From contig SCFE01000017.1 of assembly GCA_004352715.1 (NCBI GenBank), forward strand, positions 774,596 to 838,595: a stretch of DNA of 64,000 bases, read 5' to 3'. Each line of letters begins with the position of its first letter. The stretch's first letter is position 1. The stretch is from Hofstenia miamia (Eukaryota; Xenacoelomorpha; Acoela). The notes under the pieces are model-generated. The model had not been told where the DNA came from and searched no databases. It was given only the letters and a program-made list of their open reading frames with translations. This document shows positions 35,416-45,850 of the stretch, one piece after another. The translations under genes were made by a program, and so were the position numbers.

Positions 35416-35928
35416 AATATATATATATATATTTGTAGTATCTATCATTATTATTATTAGTATTATTCATGCTAAGTTCAGTATTATCGCGGCTGAACGA
35501 ATTTCCAATGAAAATAACTAATATTATCCAAATTAATAAACATTTAAATAGTAAAGTAAAATTGATTAGATGCAATTATATTTGATTTATAATTTATTGC
35601 TTAGTAAAATCTTAAATATTTTTTAAGCACAATTTTTTATTGGATTTCGAGGGAAACGGTATTATTTGTTTTGCAAATAATATCTGTAATTTATAATATT
35701 TATCATCATTGGTGAAATCAATATTGCATCCGTAGACAGATACAAGATGGATTAAGAATTGATCAAAGATCTTATTTTAACTCTGACAGTATTTAATCTA
35801 ATCCAAATGAAAGGATGTCATATGAGCAATGATTACAATAGCAACCTTTGTGTCATTCCACATAAGACACGGACATGCAATCAAACTTAAGACTACTCGG
35901 AAGTTATTTCTGTACCTAAACTTATGAA
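34901..35928. other. Non-coding AT-rich region with (TA)n
   Basis: No credible gene. A long interrupted TA microsatellite lies at 35380-35432. ACACCCTGT at 35347-35355 matches the bases just upstream of LINE-E and may be chance, a mariner end or a distant target duplication. Confidence 0.45.
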
Positions 35929-35981
35929 CTAGGGTAGGGCCGTTGGTTTGTCCATGCCCGTATGCTAAGCCCGTTATAAAT

Positions 35982-37051
35982 AATAATAATAATAATAATC
36001 AATGACTTTATTTAGCCGCTGAAGGCATACACAAAAAAAAAAAAAAAACAAGTTTTATGGCAGCGCGGAGAGTCACAGGAGATGAGATAGAAGAAAATGG
36101 AAGAGTAGGCGAAGTTGGGGAAGAGCTCAGCACAGAGGAGAGCCATCACAAAGATTTTTTGGAGCTCGGGGGGGGGGAAAAAAAAACAATCGGTTGTGGG
36201 GGGGTGCCGCCTCAAGAGGTAAAAAGCACAAAAACAAGCANNNNNNNNNNNNNNNNNNNNNNNNNNNNNNNNNNNNNNNNNNNNNNNNNNNNNNNNNNNN
36301 NNNNNNNNNNNNNNNNNNNNNNNNNNNNNNNNNNNNNNNNNNNNNNNNNNNNNNNNNNNNNNNNNNNNNNNNNNNNNNNNNNNNNNNNNNNNNNNNNNNN
36401 NNNNNNNNNNNNNNNNNNNNNNNNNNNNNNNNNNNNNNNNNNNNNNNNNNNNNNNNNNNNNNNNNNNNNNNNNNNNNNNNNNNNNNNNNNNNNNNNNNNN
36501 NNNNNNNNNNNNNNNNNNNNNNNNNNNNNNNNNNNNTCCATGGAGTGGAACAAAGCACGAGAAGGCCACCAACAAGGAGACGCGTAAAGAAGAATGGCGC
36601 GAGGAATGGACTTGAACAGAGAGAGCTTCACAGCGGACGAGGTATTAAAAGGAACATTACGGAAAAGGGCAAATAGCGAGGAATTAGCTTTGCGGAGACG
36701 CAAAGACACATGTCCAGTCCAATTCAAGTTTGCAGCAAGTTGAACTCCAAGATGAGTGTGATGAGGCGCAAAGTTCACAGGTAGAGGCAAATCAGAAGGG
36801 GGAGCCACAGAAAAGGAAATACCACATGTCTTGGTAGTGCTAAAATCAAGATGGTTGACAGAGGACCAAGTAGACAAGTGCTCAAGATCAGAAAAAATGT
36901 TCGAAGCAAAGGACCAACCAAAATCAAAAATCGCAGTGTCGTCGACATACAGCAGGCAAGACGAGTTGAGAACAGAATGAGGGAGGTCGTTAATGGCAAC
37001 AAGGAAGAATGATATTTGACTAAAATTGCTTGATGCTAACAAGAAAACCAT
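35982..37051 (-). pseudogene. LINE-F (jockey/CR1-like) fragment with (TTA)n tail and N gap
   Basis: On the minus strand, 36540-37051 reads YVDDTAIFDF (catalytic box with Val in place of Ala), LDFSTTKT and HLGVQLAANLNWTGHVSLRL, then AILLYASPCW. These are palm, thumb and C-terminal landmarks of an ORF2. Bases 36241-36536 are unknown. The 3' end near 36000 has CTAAATAAAGTCATTGA and a (TTA)n tail (35982-35999). A distinct family from LINE-B to LINE-E. Confidence 0.7.
36241..36536. other. Assembly gap, 296 N
   Basis: Unlike the other multi-N gaps in the window, this one shows no shared sequence on its two sides, so it may hide real unknown sequence of the LINE-F fragment. Confidence 0.95.
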
Positions 37052-37312
37052 TAGCTGTGCTATTAAAAAGAAACAAACTTAAACTATCATAGGCAACAAT
37101 GAAGTTTACATCAATAAAAAATTAAGTTTTTTGTTGAAATCACTGAAAAGTTTAATTTTACAGCCATAAATAACTTTGATCAAATTAATCAACAAGTTAT
37201 GTCAATCATTTATAAAGTGCGCTTCAAACATCATAACCATAATCAGGGATAGGATTTATATGCCATAGCATAAAGGAGATTTTTATGCATATTTGGACAA
37301 AGTTTTTTTTAA

Positions 37313-37672
37313 CGTATATTCCATCGTATTTCATACGCGAATGTCGCAGATACCAAATATTTCACTGAATTTTATCTGTTCCTGCAACATCTCGAAACTG
37401 AAGACTCACAAATATTAAAAAAATTTAGAACTTATTTACTTGCGGGAAGACAACTTAATGTAGGAATTGTGTTTCATTACGGCATCTTTCAGTTTCGTCC
37501 TGAAGCAATAACGCAACTGCAAGAGCGGTTACTTCTTTGCAGCGAGCTTGAGATACTTGATAATGTCATAGAACTAATAGAGGTGGAGATGTACAAAGAA
37601 AAGCTGAAAGCCTTACAGGAAATCTCGATTACAATCAATGAGAACATTTGCACAAGCTATAATGAAGAATAA
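37313..37672 (+). CDS. Unidentified 119-codon open frame, possible exon
   Basis: Stop-to-stop open frame on the plus strand with no ATG near its start; GTG at 37469 is the only start-like codon in the shorter reading. Residues include ADTKYFTEFYLFLQHLE, GRQLNVGIVFHYGIFQ and a leucine/glutamate-rich end, probably helical. CGAATGTCGCAG at 37339-37350 could be a 3' splice site, making this a terminal exon. I do not recognise the family. It lies inside the hAT-like composite, so it could be captured host sequence or an unknown transposon protein. Composition is less AT-rich than the flanks. Confidence 0.35.
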   Translation, partial: RIFHRISYANVADTKYFTEFYLFLQHLETEDSQILKKFRTYLLAGRQLNVGIVFHYGIFQFRPEAITQLQERLLLCSELEILDNVIELIEVEMYKEKLKALQEISITINENICTSYNEE

Positions 37673-38747
37673 ATCCATTCAGTTGATTTTAATCCTTTAA
37701 ATGTTCCTATATACAATAATGTGCTTCTAGTCTAGGTGGGTCAAACTCAAACACGAATGTTCGTGACTGTTGATCCCTTGAAACACCATTTATGTGTCTA
37801 TTAGTATAAATGTGTTTACCTTGGTAATTGAATATCTATTCCCTTTAATGTAGTTTTTATACTTATTTTCGGAATTTCGGCGCATTATTTGACGACGAAT
37901 ATTTCCGGATATTTTTAAGCATGCAAATCCGGGCACTAACCATAATTGACAGCACACCAAACACTATGAAAATAATTAAATTGAAATTACACTGCACTGC
38001 TTGTATGACATTTAAAAATAAATAAATTACATTAATTCGTCTTCTGAAGTTAGCTTCTTACGTTACAATATAATGTACCCAAGTGCTATATTATTAATAA
38101 TGCAATATCAGAAGATGACAGTGAAATGGTATTCCTTAAAATTGAAGAAGGCAATAAATATTATATATTTTATGTACTGCTTTGTAATTTCTACGATAAA
38201 TCTACATGTGAAGGTTAGTATTACATCAATCACATATACATAGATATATAGAATAAACCTAATGTACAGCAAAGAAGTGATTTTAAGGATATAGATCATC
38301 GAGTAACAACGAAAAATATTCATGCAGAATCCGTATGCCCGGAACATGCCCGTAGTATACAAGCCCGCACCCGTACACTTTTGTCCGTGCCCGTTACGGG
38401 TCCTACCCCCAGCTATTGACTAATAAATTAATTTGAAAGATAGCATTAGTTTTTAATGATTTCATTCTATGAATCTAGAATTGAAATAATTGATTAAATT
38501 CATACTTAAAAATAATTATTTATTCAATTAAAATTTACTAAATATTTTAGTGAGAACCTAAATGAAAACTAAGTGTTTGTCAAAAAATTGTATTCTGTAT
38601 GCCCTCGACATCACTGTTTTCTATTTTAATAATTCTGTATTATGAAGAGTGGTAATGAAATGCAAATATTTTGATAAAATACTAGAAACAAGTATACTAT
38701 TATAATCTTAAAATGTATTTTAAGCATAATGTCATACATAATCAAAA

Positions 38748-39185
38748 TTAATAAACCCAAATTTTGTATGTTTTTGGTTCTGACCATGCACTGACCCTAT
38801 AATTTCTCCATCCTGTTGCAGTGCGAACCACAATTGTGTGAGGTCCGGGAATCAGTTTTCTCGCAAAATTATACCATCTGGAATGGGGTGTTTTCTTTGC
38901 GTATCCGATTTGGAAGCTCCAGTACGGATCAAACTTTCGACGAAAACGCCTATGAATTTTTACCATCACCTTTCGAATTCTTTGCCTCAAGGTTCTTTCC
39001 AAACTTTCACATGACGCGCTATAGAAAACATTATTTAATACTTTTGAATCAAATTTTCTTTGAAATCCCCACATGAGCTCTTTAATCGTAGGATACTTTT
39101 CTAGTGCATCATCGAACTTAAAATTAGCGTTGCTCAGTCCAATGATGACTCCAATCAAAAGCAAAGTACACGAAGTTTTCAACAT
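38748..39185 (-). CDS. Small secreted basic protein, paralogue A (unknown family)
   Basis: 145 residues, intact. Residues 1-20 form a clear signal peptide ending LSNA, so the mature protein of about 125 residues should be secreted. It is rich in Lys/Arg and aromatic residues and has a single mature cysteine (Cys59), so any disulfide would be between chains. It aligns without gaps to the protein at 44535-44978: 52 of 145 positions identical by hand count. Conserved points include Cys59, Trp89, FQI 91-93, SR 102-103, FA 107-108, Gly114, TI 117-118, AT 123-124, Trp126, WS 134-135, YK 140-141 and VY 144-145. On the minus strand ATTTTAG stands two bases before the ATG, so a 5'-UTR intron may end there. 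AATAAA (minus) is at 38519-38524. I do not recognise the family. Confidence 0.85.
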   Translation of the reverse strand: MLKTSCTLLLIGVIIGLSNANFKFDDALEKYPTIKELMWGFQRKFDSKVLNNVFYSASCESLERTLRQRIRKVMVKIHRRFRRKFDPYWSFQIGYAKKTPHSRWYNFARKLIPGPHTIVVRTATGWRNYRVSAWSEPKTYKIWVY

Positions 39186-39379
39186 GCCTAAAATATTTAT
39201 TTTTATGATTATTTTAGTAAAATTGATAAATAATCATCATTTCCCAATTCAGTGACAAAACATTTCAAATGTAAGTGATACATTTATTCTAAGAGCAAAA
39301 CTTTGCATAAATCTAATAGAAACCCATGAATAATTCAACTGAAAAGCTCCAACAGATTTGACTGCAGCATCCATAGATA

Positions 39380-39422
<43 letters not shown>

Positions 39423-40737
39423 GCTTTATATAGAATATAGAGATAGCTCATTTTGTTAAAAAAACACATTTGAAAACCTAGATAAGGGAATATTTGAAAG
39501 CGCTAATATTATCCATTAAAATGTAGTATAATTGTTAGATAAGATTAAAGAATTTTTCAGTAATAAAATCTGAATTCATTTTTTGCTTTCGAATATATTG
39601 TTAAGATAGAAGGCATTTTCTTTTAATTTTAAATGACTCATTTCTGAGCTCAAAATGTTTTTCAAAAACACATAGTAACAATTGATTGTTTTTCAATAAT
39701 TTTCTATTAGCAAATATGAATTCATATTTTTGGTCTAAAAATGTTGGCTAAAAACATTATATTATTTAATTTTGAACATCTCATTTTTGAAATAATCCTT
39801 AAGCCACCTGATCATATCATTCATCTTGTACACTTTAGAGAGTATATTCATAGTCAAATGTCTTGAACGATTTTGATTTTACTCGAATTAGGAGAGGAAT
39901 CTTTACTTTTGCTTCATTGAGTTATTGATAAGAAATCAAGATGATCAAGTATTTTGGTATGATAATAGCTTAGAATTGAATAATTATCTCAAATTCATAT
40001 TTGGTATGCTTGTAATTCCAAAATGTGTATAGGTTACTACAGATTTTAATTGATTTCGATATTTTGTAAAAAGAAAAGCAATATTTGGCCTCACTATATA
40101 AATCAACAACGTTTTTCAATATGGGGCCAATAAGCAAGAGCTGGTTGATATCGCTAGCCAATATCTTCTAATTAATAAACTACTTTTAACACAACGCGCC
40201 AACACGATGTGATATTTTATGAAAAATACATTTAGTTGCTTTGCATAATGTATAATAAATTATAAAGAATATTTTAAGCTTACCTCTAAAATTTAGTAAT
40301 TGTATATGTTGAAATTATGAGTTTTATAGTATAGCTTGTTTGCATTTAATAAGTAAATATGTGTGAACTCTTCAAAGAACTTCAAATGAATTTCTTCAAA
40401 ATGCGCGGTTTAATTGATGTACGCATGGAAAATATTTGAAGACGCATTAAGTTTCTATATCAAAAAACCAAGTTCGTTAATTTTTATTGAAAGTTCTTTG
40501 AAATTTCAACTTCAATTAATTCAAACGCCAGAAGTGCCCTTAAGATATATCTTAATAACTACCAATGGTAGTAATTCAATTAAATGATACTTATTGATTT
40601 TATTATAACAAATTGAAATCAATATATGTAGTATATTCTATCTCTTTCTGAATGCAATAAACGATTTAAGTGTATATTTCCAACATCTTTGGATATCAAA
40701 AAATCTTTAATTCAAATGTCTGGAAAATAATAATATA
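39186..40737. other. Intergenic AT-rich DNA, includes (TA)n at 39387-39420
   Basis: Upstream side of paralogue A. No credible coding. The 63-codon minus-strand frame at 39970-40161 has no recognisable motif. A promoter for paralogue A should lie here if a 5' exon exists, but I cannot locate it. Confidence 0.45.
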
Positions 40738-41439
40738 TAGGGTGGTCCAAAGAGATCTGACAATTAATTGAAAAAACATTTCATTTTCTGAATGTACGTA
40801 TAATGCCATTTTATTTCATTAAGTTTTAAAAATCAAAGTCAACTAAATGCTTCCCATCATTGTCGTTGGGGACGTTCATAAAAATTATCAATAAATCTAT
40901 GAATCATTTCTTTTGGAATGGCTGATATTTCTAAACGAATTGCATATTTTAATTCCTCAATAGATTGAGGCCGAGGACTGAATAGTTTTGATTTTATATA
41001 TCCCCACAAGAAGAAATCACGCAGGTTCAAATCAGGAGATCTTGCGGGTCAATGGAGATCACTGTTCAAGGAAATGAAATAATCGGGATCCAGTTATTCT
41101 AAAGTTGGCAACCCATAATAAAATTGTGTTTCGAAAAGGTGGACGATCTGTCTTTTGAGCTTAAAGTGTAAACGGAATGCTCATTGTGTTGCTGTTATCG
41201 ATTCGTTATTTTTGAAAAATATTTGCACACTGAACGCGCGATGCTTGCCGTTCCAGTTCATAAGGATATTCTGAAAATAAATAAAAAAGCGCTTATTAAA
41301 TATATAAATACATTTTGGTGTAAATAAAATAAAATGGTATTATATGTACATTCAGAAAATAAAATGTTATTTCAAATAATTTATTGTTTGACTTTTATTA
41401 AGCCTACAAATGTGTCAGATTATTTTGCACCACACTGTA
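40736..41439 (-). mobile_element. Tc1/mariner relic, 700 bp, with long inverted ends
   Basis: The element is 40738-41437, with TA on both sides. The left end TAGGGTGGTCCAAAGAGATC pairs with the reverse complement of the right end CAGTGTGGTGCAAAATAATC, both followed by TGACA. A second inverted block follows inside: ATTTTCTGAATGTAC with about 45 bp of near-identity on each side. The right arm has about 37 extra bases. The interior keeps only the transposase C-terminus. Confidence 0.82.
40857..41048 (-). pseudogene. Mariner-type transposase C-terminus
   Basis: Minus-strand open piece of about 63 codons: ARSPDLNLRDFFLWGYIKSK, then SIEELKYAIRLEISAIPKEM and FIDNFYERPQRQ and a stop. RSPDLxPxDFFLWG is the third catalytic block of IS630-Tc1-mariner transposases, and the helical tail ending in a basic motif is typical. 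Just upstream a Trp codon has become TGA, and earlier catalytic blocks are absent. Confidence 0.85.
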
Positions 41440-42250
41440 TTTCTGCATTGTTTTTCTTATGTTCATTCATAAAGCTATGTTTTTCAAAATTAAGGAGACA
41501 AAATTGTTAGCACTTGTCATTTAGTTTGACTTGATTCCAAAATATAATATTTGTCTCAGTATAACATTGGGAGATATTGAACAGAATATTTTGCATTTGA
41601 TAAGAAGTTCCTAAGAATATTTTTCTGAATTATATTTTATGATTGTAAGTATAATTTTCTCTACAAAATTCATGCAAAAAAATTATAAAATTTTTTGTTT
41701 CTTCAATTTGTTTTTAAATACAATCGGAATAATTTTCCATATTGATATATATGTTGTATTTTTATAATAAATTTAGTATTTCTTCAAGGATTTACAAAGA
41801 TTACTACAAAGTAAATTAAGCTAAACTATAATTGGAAACAACACTTAAAATTTTTTTAACAAAAAATCGTGCAAACTTTGTATAAATGGCCGGAATGTCT
41901 GTGTTATTAAAAGTTAATTTATTTTTATGTTAGATACTTTTAAAAAAAGGATTAATTTTGCGGGAACTAAGATGTATTTTAGTGCATTGAAAAATACTAC
42001 CTAAATACCAATAAATACCATCGGTATTTCCGATTTTTCTTACGTTGAATATTAAGCATATAAGTTCAAGTACATTGCCCTGCGCAACACAATTTCGAAA
42101 TAGATCCAGTGCGAACGTAAAGTTATTGATTGCGAATCTTTGTTTACTGTTACTTAATTCACTCGCAATTAGTATAAATACTATTCAAAGAAGTCCGACA
42201 TTGCAATATAGCATATTTTTGGTAATAGGAGAATTTGCGACAATTTCCTG
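41440..42250. other. Non-coding AT-rich stretch
   Basis: No gene or repeat boundary seen. CCAATAAATACCATCGGTAT near 42008-42027 resembles the CGGTAT-type MITE motif at 26.2 kb. Confidence 0.4.
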
Positions 42251-43345
42251 TTGCCCGAATAAATACATCATTCTTTGAAAGGGTTACAGCACTGAACATA
42301 CTTTACTAGTCCTACCAGAAAATGTGAGATGCAGTATAAACATTATCATGAAAATTATTGCAGCTTTGATTGACTTGAGTATGGCTTTCGATAGCTTGGA
42401 AATGAATATACTGGTTTTCGACTGCAAGACACAGAGAGTAAAGATAAAAATGCATATTTTTATAATTTATAACTGTAAAAGTGTGCCGCAACTTACAATA
42501 TTAGTTAATATTATTTTCTATATTTGTGTAAGCAACCCTAACTATATGCAAAGTATTGAGACCATACAATACGCTGACAATATCAAAATCCGTTTGTTTC
42601 GACTGAAAATTTAGAAAGAAATATCACAGCTATTAACAATCATTGTCTACAAAATATTAGTAACAACAAAACCCAATTTATAAACTTCTCAAAAAGAAGT
42701 AAAAAATAACCCAAAGATGGAGTAAAGTATATCTGTACATCTGTTGAGATTGATCACGAATTAAGTTTTGAAAAGTTCATTAATATCAAGATAGGAAGTA
42801 TCGTAGTGTTTGAATTGACCAAATGAGATTTCTGAAAAGGATCGAATCAATAAAATATTTAATTAGCCAATAGCAAATGCATGTACATGTATGTAAAATT
42901 TATTTAAATATTTACTAACTGAAAAAATTCAATCTCAACAATGCTGTACTAAATTAATACAAAATGAATTAAGACTTAGCTTGCTAAGTAAATATATAAC
43001 ATACAACGAACAAATAGTTATCTTCATAAATAGCATAGCAAAAGAAAATTGTCAAAAAAATTCATGCACTGATACGGTTTGTAGTAAGTATTTGCAACAA
43101 ACTCTGTAAACATTCGAAAATCATTAGATTTAAGAACGTTTGTAAAACACATAAAACAAAATCTGCATTATACAATTTTGGTAATTCAAAACACTAAACT
43201 GTTGGCACAATATGTAACTTGTATATATTTATATTTTATTCTTATTTTTATCCTTATATTTTTGCAGTCTAGTATATCTTAATTTGCAATTTTAAATTTT
43301 GCAAGTATGTAAATGTACCAAAGTAAGTTGAATAAATGTTTTTAA
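42251..43345 (+). pseudogene. Very degenerate LINE fragment
   Basis: Plus-strand frame 42324-42614 reads AALIDLSMAFDSLEM (palm motif A, Asp kept), then VPQLTILVNIIFYICVSN (decayed VPQGSILGPILF) and IQYADNIKI (YADD with the last Asp replaced by Asn). NKTQFINFSKRSK follows near 42665. A 3' UTR-like part runs to GAATAAATG near 43330. Decayed beyond function. Confidence 0.65.
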
Positions 43346-44093
43346 ATTTAATTCCTTAGGCTGTATAGCTTTGAGTTATCTTTGACAATACCAACATAAT
43401 AAATCCTTTTGTGTTTTCTAAGCACAATTGATTTACAAATTGTTTGATTTGAATTTTAATAAAACTTTATACAAATTAAAGCGGTTAATTTTTTTGATCA
43501 TTTAATTTAATGATTCCTCAAAGAAATTACATGTACGAATCAATTAAGTGAAACAATTATTAAATGTAAACACAAGATGATATAAAGTTCTAGGTTTTCC
43601 CAAAAAAAGCACATATAATTATAAATCGGGTAAGAATTTTTAGAAATATAATTTACAATTCTTAAGTCTACTGAGTGTTGAAATTTTGACTCAATGAACT
43701 TTTGAGTGCACCTTTAAATAGATTTTCAACAATTATAAGTACGGTGTGTTTAGAGAAATAGAAATAATCTTCTTTTATTATTAATATGAAAAACATTTTT
43801 CGAAGTGAATTCGTAGAGGCGAATTGAAAATAATGGGATCCTTAACTGGCAAGCAACATGACTCCACCAATTCTGCATTCATATTGAATAAATTTCCGGA
43901 TTTGTAAGTTTGGAAGAACAGAAATTACAAAAATTGAGATAAAATAAGTGCATTAAAACAGTATTTTTAGAAATTATATTGATAACAAAATTTTCAACTT
44001 CATTATTAACTTTTGCAAATGTCCTTCTTAAATTGAGAAAAGTTTTTTGTTGAAAACATCATTATTGTAAGAAAACCACCCCATATGAGCTAT
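43346..44093. other. Non-coding AT-rich stretch
   Basis: No coding or repeat signal recognised. Confidence 0.4.
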
Positions 44094-44435
44094 ACTTTAA
44101 TCAGACTTGTCAACGAGCCGAGCTTCTAACGAGCCGAGCTTGAGCAAAGTATTGGATATACAACGAGCCCAAAACGAGCCGTTTTTAAGCAAACCAAATA
44201 TTTTTCTTATTTTTTCATTCAATATTCCTTACTTTTAATATTATTTTAGCAATCTTTATTAAATAATAGGAAAAGCAATGGAAAAAATTCTGAGAGCACA
44301 ATATTTAAAAAAAATATCGAGAAGCCTCATTGAAAGATTTTATGTGGCGAGCCGAGCTGAACTTACTCAAAATTTAAACAATTCGAGCCGAGCCGAGCTT
44401 AGAAATTACGGCTCGTTGACAAGTCTGACTTTAAT
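44094..44435. mobile_element. hAT MITE with perfect TIRs and 8-bp target duplication
   Basis: The element is 44102-44427 (326 bp). Both ends read CAGACTTGTCAACGAGCCG inward, apart from the last base or two. The flanks are perfect duplications ACTTTAAT (44094-44101 and 44428-44435). The subterminal regions carry GAGCCGAGC motifs in inverted arrangement. TIR sequence and 8-bp duplication are diagnostic of hAT. It ends 107 bp upstream of the start codon of paralogue B, so it may lie in or near that gene's promoter, 5' exon or first intron. The 84-codon frame at 44278-44532 across it is chance. Confidence 0.95.
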
Positions 44436-44534
44436 TGTAGTTTTCAAGATCAAATTAGTCTATAATATTTTAAAGATAATAAATATTGTTAATGTATATT
44501 TTCTTGAAGAATGCCTAAACTTCAATACTTAGAT

Positions 44535-44978
44535 ATGTTGAGAATTTCAGTCATTTTGCTGTTCTTGGGATTGGCAATTGGTCTGACAAACGCTGGAAGC
44601 GCTATCAAGGAATTCATAAACAGAGATCGTACATTTAAGAAGCTCATTGAGATCGATCAAAATTCTCCTGAATCAGGCGTGCGCAATGGCATCATATACA
44701 CTGTACCGTGTTATGATCTTCAGGTTACATTTAATAAAAATATACGTCGAAAAATGATACAATTTACGGGACCGTTTCTAGCTAAAATTAGTGCATTCTG
44801 GACATTCCAAATTGCAGTAGCGCGAGATAGACGTCGTTCAAGATATCATAAATTTGCTAAGAGTTTGCAGCATGGAGTTCAAACGATTAAAGTTGTTAGA
44901 GCAACGGAATGGAAGAATGGGAAGGTCATCCGATGGTCACGTGCAATTTCTTATAAAGTGTTTGTATATGATTATTAA
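44535..44978 (+). CDS. Small secreted basic protein, paralogue B (unknown family)
   Basis: 147 residues from the ATG at 44535. An in-frame ATG lies eight codons earlier (44511). I prefer 44535 because it aligns exactly with the start of paralogue A, gives an N-terminal signal peptide (residues 1-20, ending LTNA), and is preceded by CTTAG, a possible splice acceptor matching TTTTAG before paralogue A. Mature residues include Cys59, Trp89, FQI 91-93, Trp126 and WS 134-135, all shared with A at the same numbers. The middle of the mature domain is strongly basic (RDRRRSRYHKFAK, 97-109). It has two residues (DY) beyond A. Polyadenylation signal AATAAA at 45068-45073. Function unknown; inferred extracellular. 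Confidence 0.87.
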   Translation: MLRISVILLFLGLAIGLTNAGSAIKEFINRDRTFKKLIEIDQNSPESGVRNGIIYTVPCYDLQVTFNKNIRRKMIQFTGPFLAKISAFWTFQIAVARDRRRSRYHKFAKSLQHGVQTIKVVRATEWKNGKVIRWSRAISYKVFVYDY

Positions 44979-45067
44979 TTTTATGCTACAGTATATTTCG
45001 ATTATAAATATATTTTTCAAAAGATTGTGTTCTAAAACTTAGTAAACAAGCACATCTCCGTCGAATT

Positions 45068-45073
45068 AATAAA
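45068..45073 (+). terminator. Polyadenylation signal of paralogue B
   Basis: AATAAA 90 bp after the stop codon at 44978, a normal distance for an animal mRNA. Confidence 0.6.
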
Positions 45074-45454
45074 TCACCCTTGAAATGTTCTTTGGATTTT
45101 TTGCCAAAGCGCCAAAAAAAATACTAAATGTAGTGGCAATATTTCGAATTATGTAGTATTTTGCTAAAAACGTTGGAAATTTTTTCAAAATTAATGACAG
45201 GTTTGCTTTGGATTGTTTCGCATGAATTTGAAAGAATGTTTATTAGCTACTTAAAAATGAAAAAATCCAAAACCTACATAAGTCAATCCTATTATACAAA
45301 AGTCATCCTCTATTTTTATATGTTTATAACATCAAAAATATATTTCTATTAATATTGAAACTTATTCACAAGGAACAGTATAAATTAAAATTTTGCTTTA
45401 ATTATTCCATTTTGTTATTAGCTTCAGCATCAGTTCAAATTGTTACTTTTCTCA

Positions 45455-45850
45455 TTAAGAATTTCCTGGCAAGAATTCATACGATCCATAAAATCCAGTC
45501 AGAGAGCTTATGATATGTAATTGAAGTTCATAGGGTTTATATTTCAGCATTTTGTGCAGTATTGTAAATGTAGAGCCAAGCGATATATCAAGCATATTAC
45601 AAATTACGGCTAAAAAAATTCTCAAAATTCTAAAATTCAAACAATGTGTGCATTTTTTGAATTTACTGATGAATTTGCTCTCCCTGGTTGCACCCTGGTC
45701 TTCAACAGAACATGTCTCTAAAATCCCGAATTATTTTAGCTGTAGGTTTATGTTAAAATCCTTCTTTTGCAAGCTGTTTTTTAATGCTGTAACAAATTCG
45801 TACTTGGCCATAGGAATAACTATTGTAAGACGTTCTTGTATTGTGTAGAT
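45455..45850 (-). pseudogene. Mariner-type transposase N-terminal (DNA-binding) remnant
   Basis: On the minus strand the start YTIQERLTIVIPM matches the YTxxERLxIV opening of a mariner-like transposase group. Later LDISLGSTFTILHKMLKYKP with YELQL matches the second helix-turn-helix (LGISxTSxxRILxxxLxLKPYKIQL). The frame is interrupted by at least one stop. It lacks the catalytic half; the relic at 40.7 kb keeps only the opposite end. Confidence 0.6.

Larger units (their letters stand above)
35929..38412. mobile_element. hAT-like composite element (tentative boundaries)
   Basis: The left end CTAGGGTAGGGCC and the reverse complement of the right end CTGGGGGTAGGACC form inverted repeats. Both are followed inward by repeated GCCCGT/ACGGGC motifs, a pattern of hAT-type MITEs. 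Flanking 8-mers (CTTATGAA, CTATTGAC) agree at only 5 of 8 positions, so the boundary call is weak. The interior holds a LINE fragment, a 296-N gap and an unidentified 119-codon frame. Confidence 0.45.

Noticed and set aside
44278-44532. 84-codon frame upstream of paralogue B
   Set aside because: It runs through the hAT MITE end and has no family features.
44511-44534. Upstream ATG adding eight residues to paralogue B
   Set aside because: The paralogue starts at the position equal to 44535, which also gives the better signal peptide.
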